Source: DASRAP01 sp035277145
GTDB taxonomy: Bacteria > Gemmatimonadota > Gemmatimonadetes > Gemmatimonadales > Gemmatimonadaceae
Direction of reading: 5' to 3'
Length of the DNA: 64,000 nucleotides
NCBI GenBank assembly: GCA_035277145.1
Contig: DATELA010000089.1
Span: forward strand, 1-64,000
Part shown: positions 8,155 through 15,151 of the stretch, piece after piece
Layout of the letters: the number at the start of each line of letters is the position of its first letter
How positions within the stretch are numbered: position 1 is the first letter of the stretch
Position numbers and translations under genes: made by a program
The notes under the pieces: generated by a model
Database searches by the model: none
Seen by the model: only the letters and a program-made list of their open reading frames with translations
Told to the model about the DNA's origin: nothing

Positions 8155-8673
8155 TCACGGGCGCTGTTGCGCGCTGCGCATATGCCCGCGCGCGACGTCA
8201 ACGAATTGTACCAGATCGCTGGTCGGCAACGGTCCGCGCGGAATGACGTAACCTGTCGCTTCGGCAAGCAACACGAACACGTGCGTCGGCGTCTCGTCGA
8301 TGCGCTCAACCATTCGCCACGCCACTTTCGCGTTTGCGATGTCATTCTCGGTGTAGAGGCCATCCGCCTGCGCGTCGGCAACGTGCCGGCCCTCGCGCGC
8401 AATGGCGGTCTGCCGCAGCACGAACTTGCGCGTGCCTTTCTTCATGTCGCGCGGGATCTGGAAGATCGCGCCGCCGATTCCAATGAGTACGCCAACCGCG
8501 CTCGGCCACCACACGCCGTACCACCCACCGATCGCGCTACCGAGGAGCGCGCCGGTCAACACCGTCAGTACCTGCGTTTGTTTACGCGCTTTGATGAACG
8601 ACGGCGCGTGATCCACGCAATAGTCCGCGAATGCGTTCCAGTCGTCGTTTGTCAGCGTGTATTCGATTCGCAT
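8155..8673 (-). CDS. YcxB-like membrane protein
   Basis: A 172-residue protein with the layout of YcxB-like proteins: a short N-terminal soluble part, two adjacent membrane helices (about residues 36-72), then a soluble domain with 'VAWRMVERIDETPTHVFVLL' and 'GYVIPRGPL'. The family is found in the inner membrane and has no established role. The gene stands alone between a convergent small gene and a stem-loop. Family call rests on the domain pattern. Confidence 0.65.
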   Translation of the reverse strand: MRIEYTLTNDDWNAFADYCVDHAPSFIKARKQTQVLTVLTGALLGSAIGGWYGVWWPSAVGVLIGIGGAIFQIPRDMKKGTRKFVLRQTAIAREGRHVADAQADGLYTENDIANAKVAWRMVERIDETPTHVFVLLAEATGYVIPRGPLPTSDLVQFVDVARGHMRSAQQRP

Positions 8674-8701
8674 CTACAGCACTCCGCGCCTGACGCAATG
8701 A

Positions 8702-8739
8702 CAAAGGCGCGCCGCTCGGACTCGAACGACGCGCCTTTG
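8702..8739 (-). terminator. stem-loop terminator of the LVIVD/DUF305 operon
   Basis: A 13-base stem (CAAAGGCGCG core, one mismatch) with a 12-base loop, 29 bases beyond the stop of the LVIVD gene. There is no strong U-run after it on the minus strand, so the terminator role is likely but not certain. Confidence 0.6.
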
Positions 8740-8768
8740 TCGACGACTACGATTGGTACCGCGTTACG

Positions 8769-10640
8769 CTATCTCGATGCGTTCGCGAGATCGCGAATTG
8801 CTGCGGCCATGGTGCGAACCTTCGCCGCGTCCTTCGCGCCATTCACATCTGCATCGACTTGCCGCGCGAGCGTGTTGAGCGCCGTGCGCCGTGCAGCACC
8901 GGTGACGCGTTCGGCCGCGTCGATCGCTGTACCGATTGCTGTCGTGCGCGCAGCTGCGAGTCCCTGGTTGCGCACCAGCTGATCCAGATACGACCGCACA
9001 ACCGGGAACGCCGCCGGCCACACAATCTTCGGCTGGCTTTGCGGATTGTACTGCTCGAATCGCACGAGCTTCGCCGCGGCGATTTCATTCGCGGAGAGAT
9101 TCTCGGTCGGCGTCAACTCCATGACGTCGAAGCCGCGGCCGAGTTCTGACGAGAAGATGAGTCCGTTGTAGTAGTACGCGCCCCACGATCCGCCGAGCGA
9201 GCCGCCGCGCCCGCCGCCACGACCGCCGCCACGGCCGGCTTCTGGCGGTGCACCCGGAACGTCGACCATCGGTGGCGGATCGATCGGGCCGCGATCGAAG
9301 TATCCGATTTCAACCGGCTTGTCGGCGTCCGTGAAGTCGATGATGTCGACGCCGCCCTGATACCAACCCTGCACCATGATGTCGCGTCCCGGCACCGGGA
9401 TGAGTCCGCCGTTGTGCGACACGCAGTTTTCCTGCGCCGTTTGCGCCGACGGAAGTTTGAAGTAGCCGCGCTGCGTCAGCTTCTTGTCGTTGCCGATGCT
9501 GATCGTCGTGTTGCCACCCTGCTGCAGCATGCTGGTCACCTGGCACATCGGGCTGGTACCGCCGCCCCATTCGTCGGTGAACACCATCTTCTTGCCGTCA
9601 TTGCTGAAGATGGCGGTGTGCCAGAGCGAGAACGTCGTGTCTGAGGTCGCGTCGATTCGCTTTGGTTTTTCGGGATTCGAGATGTCGACGAGAATGCCGT
9701 AACTCACGCATGCGCCGGCGAGGATGTTCATCTCCGGATACGCCGTCACGTCGTGACAATTTCGCGGCCCCGTTGGCGGAGGAGGTGGCAGTGTGTCTGC
9801 GCCACCACGTCCGCCGCGACCACCACGACCGCCGCCGCCACCACCGCCGCCACCAGCTGTGCGTCGTGGTGCCGGCACCATCCCCGTGAAAATGCGCGCC
9901 CCGGTAACCACTGCAGCGTCCGTAGGCTTGTTGAGCGGCACCTTGATCACGTCGAGGCTGAACATCGAGTTCGTCGGATCGCCCGGATCAGTGCCGTTCT
10001 TGCAATTGCCCTCCGGCCACTCTTCAGTCGGGCGCGCAGGATTCCCGCCTGATACGTAGATGTAGATGACGTTCTTGTCCGACTTGTGCGGAATGACCGT
10101 GTGCGTGTGCGATCCTTTGCACGTTTCCACGTTTTTCACGAGCTTCGGCGCCGCGGGGTTCGACACATCGTAGATGCGCACGCCGCGGAAATGCATCTGC
10201 GGATTCTCCGTGGAATCGACGCCGCCCTTTTTACAATCGTCGCGGTTGCCACCGCCTTCGGCAGACACGAACAACAAGTTGCCGTAGATCGAAGGATCAC
10301 CCTGGCCCGTCTGGCATTCGACGGTCGCAACACGCACAGGCTTCGCCGGGTTGCTCACATCCCAGATCATGAAGCCCTGGAAGTTGCCTTGAAAGACGTA
10401 ATTGCCTTTGAAGGCGACGTCGGAGTTGATGAAGCCGGTGCCGCGTGCGGTGTCGAACGCAGCCGCTTTGTCACCGAACCCAACGAGCTTCATGCCCTTG
10501 GCGGCGACCTGAGCGCTGGTGTCTTTCCCCGAACGCAGATCATTTCGCGGATCGCGACCAGTTGGATACGTCTGCGCACCAAGCACCGACGCGAATCCAA
10601 GCGCGATAACAGTTGAACAAACCACACGACGCATGTGCAT
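8769..10640 (-). CDS. LVIVD-repeat secreted protein
   Basis: A 623-residue exported protein (signal MHMRRVVCSTVIALGFASVL). It contains LVIVD-type beta-propeller blades: 'GFMIWDVSNPAKPVRVATVE', 'VRIYDVSNPAAPKLVKNVE', 'ILVDISNPEKPKRID' and 'VDIIDFTDADKPVEIGYF'. Two Gly/Arg-rich linkers (around 'GGGGGGGRGGRGG' and 'GRGGGRGG') and a helical C-terminal tail are present. Six or more Cys residues sit near propeller blades. Ribosome site AAAGGAG precedes the ATG. The DUF305 gene lies 12 bases upstream, so the two form an operon. Function unknown; a cell-surface binding scaffold is a reasonable guess. Confidence 0.8.
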   Translation of the reverse strand: MHMRRVVCSTVIALGFASVLGAQTYPTGRDPRNDLRSGKDTSAQVAAKGMKLVGFGDKAAAFDTARGTGFINSDVAFKGNYVFQGNFQGFMIWDVSNPAKPVRVATVECQTGQGDPSIYGNLLFVSAEGGGNRDDCKKGGVDSTENPQMHFRGVRIYDVSNPAAPKLVKNVETCKGSHTHTVIPHKSDKNVIYIYVSGGNPARPTEEWPEGNCKNGTDPGDPTNSMFSLDVIKVPLNKPTDAAVVTGARIFTGMVPAPRRTAGGGGGGGGGRGGRGGRGGADTLPPPPPTGPRNCHDVTAYPEMNILAGACVSYGILVDISNPEKPKRIDATSDTTFSLWHTAIFSNDGKKMVFTDEWGGGTSPMCQVTSMLQQGGNTTISIGNDKKLTQRGYFKLPSAQTAQENCVSHNGGLIPVPGRDIMVQGWYQGGVDIIDFTDADKPVEIGYFDRGPIDPPPMVDVPGAPPEAGRGGGRGGGRGGSLGGSWGAYYYNGLIFSSELGRGFDVMELTPTENLSANEIAAAKLVRFEQYNPQSQPKIVWPAAFPVVRSYLDQLVRNQGLAAARTTAIGTAIDAAERVTGAARRTALNTLARQVDADVNGAKDAAKVRTMAAAIRDLANASR

Positions 10641-10652
10641 CCTGCTGCTCCT

Positions 10653-11285
10653 TTAAAGGTCGGCCAACATCCTGCGCATCAAATCAATCTCTGCGGTCTG
10701 CACCTGATCCACGTCGCCTGCGAACCCTGAAACATCGGGATCCTGCGCAGCGCCTTTCGTAGCGAAAAGATCCTTCACCATCTGGATCGCACCTTCGTGG
10801 TGCTGAATCATCAACGCAAGAAACTGACGGTCAAATTCCGCACCTCGCGCCCCCTTGAGGCTGTCCACCTGGGGCAGCGTGAGCATGCCGGGCATGTGCA
10901 TCGAATGGTACGACGACGTGTCCGGCACATGCTGCTCGTTCCGCGCCAGCCAGTCCTGCATCAGCGTGATCTCGGGCATCTGCGACTGATCGATTTTCCG
11001 CGCCAGAAAAAGAAGACGCGCATTCGTCGTGCGCGACTCCGCCAGCTGCGTCATGAAAATCGCCTGCGCGTGGTGCGCGATCATGCCCTGCATGAATTGC
11101 ACGTCGGCAACTCTGTAAACGGCGCCTTTCGGAATCGTGATCTGCGAGGCGTCCACGCCGTGCTGATGCCCCGACTCGGCGGCTTGCGTTTGCTGATCAG
11201 ATTTTGCGCACGCGGCCGCGCTCGCAACGACGAGCAACGCGGCAATCACGCGGCGCGATTTGGAAGTGTTCACGGGCGTCGGCAC
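10653..11285 (-). CDS. DUF305 family protein, probable lipoprotein
   Basis: A 210-residue protein with an N-terminal signal that ends in SAAACAKS, a lipobox-like site. Two DUF305 halves are visible: 'QFMQGMIAHHAQAIFM' and 'QFLALMIQHHEGAIQMV', each with a His-His pair and Met-rich flanks; a His/Met-rich 'YHSMHMPGM' segment lies between. DUF305 (ferritin-like fold) proteins such as CopM bind copper in some bacteria, so metal binding is plausible. It heads an operon with the LVIVD protein. The start is a GTG without a clear ribosome site, and a GTG at 11273 is an alternative. Confidence 0.8.
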   Translation of the reverse strand: MPTPVNTSKSRRVIAALLVVASAAACAKSDQQTQAAESGHQHGVDASQITIPKGAVYRVADVQFMQGMIAHHAQAIFMTQLAESRTTNARLLFLARKIDQSQMPEITLMQDWLARNEQHVPDTSSYHSMHMPGMLTLPQVDSLKGARGAEFDRQFLALMIQHHEGAIQMVKDLFATKGAAQDPDVSGFAGDVDQVQTAEIDLMRRMLADL

Positions 11286-11353
11286 AGCGGGAAATCGGAG
11301 CTAAAAGCCTATCGCCCGGCGAGGGCGGGCGCCACCGGCGCGACGCGCAAACG

Positions 11354-11722
11354 TCAGGAAACCGGGCCGATCACGAAGATCGTGTTGCCGAACGGATCGA
11401 TGACGTCGAACGTGCGGGCGCCCCATTCCTCGTTCCGGGGTGGTCGTTTGACTACGACCTTGTTGCGCCACTCGTCGTAATACTTGTCCGCGCTCTCGAC
11501 ACGGAGAGACACGCACGCGTCGCGGCCGTGGCCTATCATGGGGCAGTCGAGCGTAATGCACATCGCGCCGCGCTGGATTCCCATCAGCCCCGTTCTGCCG
11601 TCTTCGGTCGACTCAAACGTCATCTCGAAGCCCAGACCGTCGACGTAGAACTTCTTCGCGACCTTGAGGTCGTCCACCGGCAGCACGGGAACCGCGAGTT
11701 CCGTGGGCGTTTCGCTGATCAT
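11354..11722 (-). CDS. VOC superfamily (glyoxalase-like) protein
   Basis: A 122-residue single-module vicinal oxygen chelate protein: 'PVLPVDDLKVAKKFYVDGLG' at the start, 'DACVSLRVESADKYYDEW' in the middle and 'TFDVIDPFGNTIFVI' at the end. Such proteins include bleomycin-binding proteins and small dioxygenases; the activity here cannot be told. The ATG at 11722 overlaps the lspA stop by four bases (ATGA), which supports this start over the longer ORF and indicates translational coupling with lspA. Confidence 0.82.
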   Translation of the reverse strand: MISETPTELAVPVLPVDDLKVAKKFYVDGLGFEMTFESTEDGRTGLMGIQRGAMCITLDCPMIGHGRDACVSLRVESADKYYDEWRNKVVVKRPPRNEEWGARTFDVIDPFGNTIFVIGPVS

Positions 11723-12213
11723 GTCGCTGCACTCGGTGTCGCGCGTTGCTCGGCGCGATACGACGAAACCACGAACAGAATTACACCCGCCCACAGCATG
11801 ATATCGGCCACGTTGAAGATGTAGAACCGCGAGCGGCCGAAGCCGATATCAATGAAGTCGACCACGCCGCGCTCCGAGAGTATGCGCCACGCGAGGTTGC
11901 CAATCGCGCCGCCGAGGAGCAGGCCGAGTGCGGCTTGCTGAAGCTTGTGCGCGCGAGGTGTTTTCAAAGCCAGGCGCAGCAGGACAGCAACGATGACGAG
12001 TCCGAATGCGATCAGGATCGAACGGTCGTATGGACCGAGCGGAAGGCCCATCGCGGCGCCGTCGTTGTACGCGAGTGTGAACTGGACCACATCGCCGACC
12101 ACGGGGTGCGCGACATGTTCCGGCGCGAGGAATTCCTGCGCCATTTCCTTGGTCGTGCAATCCGCAAGGAACGCGAGAAACGCAAATGGAAACGCGAGAC
12201 GAAGCCGGCGCAT
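11719..12213 (-). CDS. lspA: lipoprotein signal peptidase (signal peptidase II)
   Basis: A 164-residue inner-membrane aspartyl protease that cuts the signal peptide from prolipoproteins after diacylglyceryl transfer. Seen: four membrane helices; 'LADCTTKEMA' (Asp18, Lys22); 'AYNDGAAMGL', the family's N-x-G loop; 'GGAIGNLAWR'; and the two catalytic aspartates in 'GVVDFID' (Asp119) and 'FNVADIML' (Asp137). All key residues are present. The many lipobox proteins in this window are its likely substrates. It is co-translated with the VOC gene downstream. Confidence 0.93.
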   Translation of the reverse strand: MRRLRLAFPFAFLAFLADCTTKEMAQEFLAPEHVAHPVVGDVVQFTLAYNDGAAMGLPLGPYDRSILIAFGLVIVAVLLRLALKTPRAHKLQQAALGLLLGGAIGNLAWRILSERGVVDFIDIGFGRSRFYIFNVADIMLWAGVILFVVSSYRAEQRATPSAAT

Positions 12214-12221
12214 TGAACGGT

Positions 12222-12243
12222 GGTTTGCGGTCGGTTTGCGGTC
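12222..12243. repeat. tandem 11-bp repeat in divergent promoter region
   Basis: Two head-to-tail copies of GGTTTGCGGTC lie between the divergent lspA and PilZ-hydrolase genes, 9 bases from the lspA start. This could be a regulator site; only the repeat itself is seen. Confidence 0.5.
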
Positions 12244-12301
12244 AGTCGGACCAAGCTAACACATTTGAGCCCGCTCACTTTTCGCCGACGCTGACGACAC
12301 T

Positions 12302-13585
12302 ATGGATTATCAGTTCGCTGATTTCGACACGGCACATTTCCGGGCCGAACCGCGACGCACAGCAATTGGGCCGTGGACGGTTGAACACCTGAGCTTCGGC
12401 GTGCCTGCGACACTGGATCATGCACCAATTGTGTTCATTGGCGGTGCATTCCAGAACGCGTGGTCGTTCCTGCGCGAAGTGCGCCACTTCATTGAACAGC
12501 GGCCAGTCATTCTCGTCGATCTGCCCGGGCAGGGGCAAAACAATCAGCTCTCCGAACCGCTGACGTTTCGCGATTTCGCAACGCTGCTCCGGCAGTTTCT
12601 CGACGAACATCGCATTGATCGCATCGTGCCGGTCGGATTGTCGTACGGGAGCGGCATCGCGTACACGTTCGCGCAACAGTCCCCCGATCGCGTGGAACGC
12701 CTCATACTCGGCGGCACGACCGAACAGATTCGCGCACGCGTACATCGCGCGTTGCTCACCAGTTTCTGGTATCTGGATCAGGGCAGGGACGATGTGTTCG
12801 CGGCGTCAGTACTTCATCATCTGTTGAATCTCTCGCAGCGCAACGTGACCGGGATTTCGGACCGTGTTGTCGACAGCCTGCGGCTCGGCATGATGGAACT
12901 CACCGACGTCGAACGGCTGCGCTACAAGCACAACTCCACGCGGTTGTTCACCGACAAGCTTGGCGGAGAGGTGGGTTGCAAGACGTTGATCTTCACCGCC
13001 ACGCACGATCATTTCACCGCGCCGTTCGAAGCGTTGTCGCTTGCCCAGCGTTGCAAGCAATCTGAGTTCGTGATGATCGAACGCGGCGATCACCTCGCGC
13101 CCGTCGAGAATCCCCGGACGGTGATCGCGCTGTACGATGCGTTTCTGAACGACCGGCCGCTCGCAGGTATTCCCGGCGTGCACACGGGCAGCGCTGCGGT
13201 CGACGCGACGAAAGAACGCCGCATGCTCGAGCGTCGCGACGGACGCCGGCGCGACGTGCGAGTGAAACTGCCCGGCGGTGTGGAAACCAAAGCGGTGCTG
13301 CTCGATTACAACGCGCACGGATGTTTGTTCGAGCCATCGAACGGTGCATCGCTCGAGAACGGCGACGAACCGGTGCGGATTGCGATTTCCGCGATCGGCG
13401 CGGAGTCAGACGCGGTGTTACTGCCCGACACACGTGGCGTGCGCGCGGTGTTCCTGCAGGACGCGTTCGCCACGCTCGGCAAAATGCCCGTGATGACGGT
13501 TGAAATGCCGTTGCCGAGTGATCTGCGTCAGTCGGGCCGGCGCATTTCGATTGCGCAGCGCCTCGCGGATTTGCCCGAGGAATAA
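12302..13585 (+). CDS. alpha/beta hydrolase fused to a C-terminal PilZ domain
   Basis: A 427-residue cytoplasmic protein. Residues about 30-290 are an alpha/beta hydrolase: 'PGQGQN' after strand 4, nucleophile elbow 'GLSYGS' (Ser114), acid 'TATHDHF' (Asp235 region) and 'RGDHLAP' (His263 region). The layout resembles RhlA-type acyl-transferring hydrolases of rhamnolipid synthesis. Residues about 300-427 look like PilZ, the c-di-GMP receptor: a basic entry 'RRDGRRRDVRV' holding the RxxxR motif, then 'LLDYNAHGCLF', where the usual D/N-x-S-x-x-G has Asn in place of Ser. Inference: a hydrolase or acyltransferase gated by c-di-GMP. The HD-GYP gene lies two genes away on the same strand. Confidence 0.78.
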   Translation: MDYQFADFDTAHFRAEPRRTAIGPWTVEHLSFGVPATLDHAPIVFIGGAFQNAWSFLREVRHFIEQRPVILVDLPGQGQNNQLSEPLTFRDFATLLRQFLDEHRIDRIVPVGLSYGSGIAYTFAQQSPDRVERLILGGTTEQIRARVHRALLTSFWYLDQGRDDVFAASVLHHLLNLSQRNVTGISDRVVDSLRLGMMELTDVERLRYKHNSTRLFTDKLGGEVGCKTLIFTATHDHFTAPFEALSLAQRCKQSEFVMIERGDHLAPVENPRTVIALYDAFLNDRPLAGIPGVHTGSAAVDATKERRMLERRDGRRRDVRVKLPGGVETKAVLLDYNAHGCLFEPSNGASLENGDEPVRIAISAIGAESDAVLLPDTRGVRAVFLQDAFATLGKMPVMTVEMPLPSDLRQSGRRISIAQRLADLPEE

Positions 13586-13592
13586 ACGCGCG

Positions 13593-13919
13593 TTAGGAGC
13601 AGTACGGGTCGACGACGTGCACGAACGTCTGGCCCGGCGCGATCGTCGCAGTCGAATCGTGGAAGTACACCACGTTCATGATCTTCATGCGCGTGGTATG
13701 CAGGCCGGGTGATGTCGTGAAAATGCCCGATGACTGATTGTTGAGCAGCTGCATGGTATCGACGGGCGCACCGTCGATCAGAAATTCGAAATTGATCGGA
13801 CCGCCGCACGTCGATGACGCCATGCGGAACTGAACGTTCGCGGGGCGCGCGTCGGTCGCATTCTCGCATGCGCCGGCGAGCGCGACGATGACGATCAACC
13901 GCAGCGCACTGAATCGCAT
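13593..13919 (-). CDS. small hypothetical lipoprotein
   Basis: A 108-residue secreted protein with signal MRFSALRLIVIVALAGAC, lipidation expected at the Cys of LAGAC. The mature part is short, beta-rich and has two further Cys residues (at 'STCGGP' and the C-terminal 'PYCS'). It converges on the PilZ-hydrolase gene with 7 bases between stops. No family recognised. Confidence 0.6.
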   Translation of the reverse strand: MRFSALRLIVIVALAGACENATDARPANVQFRMASSTCGGPINFEFLIDGAPVDTMQLLNNQSSGIFTTSPGLHTTRMKIMNVVYFHDSTATIAPGQTFVHVVDPYCS

Positions 13920-14077
13920 GGCGGAAAACTACGTGTTTCCGGGCGCGGCGTGACGGGCCAATCGGCCGTTCTCCTGTGACCCGCGTCCCATTTCGCCGTC
14001 ATACTCCAGTGCCGCGATGGTAACCCGTTGGTAGATTGCCGCGGCGATCAGTACTCACCGGGAAAGGAGATCGGTCC

Positions 14078-15151
14078 GTGCCTGAACTCGAAACACCCGA
14101 GGCGCGCACACAGGTTCTCGTGGTCGACGACGACCCGGACGTCACGAGTGTCGTGCAACGGTTCCTCAAGAAGCGCGGATACGATGTTGTCACGGCCGCG
14201 TCCGGCGAGGAAGCGCTTGCCACGTTGCGTTTGCACGTTCCGGCGCTGATGCTGCTCGACGTCGGTCTTCCCGGCATGAACGGCATCGATGTGCTCGAAG
14301 CGCTGCCGAACGCGCTCGATGCCGACTCGGTGCTGACCGTGATCATGATGACGGGCGAATCCGACGCGGCCACAGCAGCGGCGTGCATGCAGCGCGGCGC
14401 GATGGACTATCTGGTCAAGCCCGTCACGCTCCAGGATCTCGATCGCGCCGTGACGCGCGCGACAGCACGCCGCACCCAGGCCGTCGTACTCAAAGAGGGT
14501 CACGACTGGCTCGGCGAAGAAGTACGCCGGAGCGCGGATGAACTGACGATTGCGTATCAGCGGCTCGAGAACCTGAGCCAGGCGACGCTCGAAGCGCTGG
14601 TGAGCGTCCTCGAAGCGAAGAGTTCTCACCTCGCGGGACACTCGACGCGCGTCGCGACGTTTTCCGCGACCGTGGCAACCGAACTCGGAATGACCGACGA
14701 GGAAATCGAGCAAGTGCGTCGCGCCGGCCGCCTGCACGATCTTGGCATGATCGGCATTCGCGAGAGCACCGTCGACACGAAGGGAAAACTCAGCGCCGAA
14801 GATTTCGAACACATCAAGGAACACGTTGCAATAGGTGTTCGCATTCTTCAGCCGTTCGAGCATTTGAAGTCCATCGTGGACATGATTCGCACGCACCACG
14901 AAAACTGGGATGGTACGGGCTATCCGCAGGGACTCAAAGGCGACGCGATTCCTATTGGCGGGCGCATTATCCGTGCGGCCGAGGTGTACGACGCGCTCAC
15001 AACGCAGCGTCAATATCAGGACGTGATCGCGCCGGAGGCTGCGCTCAAGCGGATGGGCGCGATGAGCGGCACGATTCTCGATCCGAAAGTAATGGACGCG
15101 CTGAAGGTTGCGGTGAGCCGGAAGCGCGTGCTCGAGTTTATCGAGGACTAG
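14078..15151 (+). CDS. response regulator with HD-GYP c-di-GMP phosphodiesterase domain
   Basis: A 357-residue two-component regulator. The GTG at 14078 is chosen because AAAGGAG lies 8 bases upstream; the longer ORF begins with an unlikely TTG. Residues about 7-125 are a receiver domain: acidic pocket 'VVDDDPDV', phospho-acceptor Asp61 in 'LLDVGLPGMN', 'MMTG' and 'YLVKPV'. After a helical linker, residues about 175-345 are HD-GYP: 'HSTRVATFSATVA', 'RLHDLGMIG' and 'HHENWDGTGYP'. The family hydrolyses c-di-GMP. No sensor kinase is adjacent, so it is an orphan regulator. It lies close to a PilZ-domain protein, a likely c-di-GMP receptor. Confidence 0.93.
   Translation: MPELETPEARTQVLVVDDDPDVTSVVQRFLKKRGYDVVTAASGEEALATLRLHVPALMLLDVGLPGMNGIDVLEALPNALDADSVLTVIMMTGESDAATAAACMQRGAMDYLVKPVTLQDLDRAVTRATARRTQAVVLKEGHDWLGEEVRRSADELTIAYQRLENLSQATLEALVSVLEAKSSHLAGHSTRVATFSATVATELGMTDEEIEQVRRAGRLHDLGMIGIRESTVDTKGKLSAEDFEHIKEHVAIGVRILQPFEHLKSIVDMIRTHHENWDGTGYPQGLKGDAIPIGGRIIRAAEVYDALTTQRQYQDVIAPEAALKRMGAMSGTILDPKVMDALKVAVSRKRVLEFIED

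Noticed and set aside
8702..8739. T-loop-like sequence (GTTCGAGTCC on the minus strand) hinting at a tRNA
   Set aside because: The flanking bases do not form a T-arm and there is no acceptor stem, D-arm or anticodon arm around it. It is simply the loop of a terminator-like hairpin.
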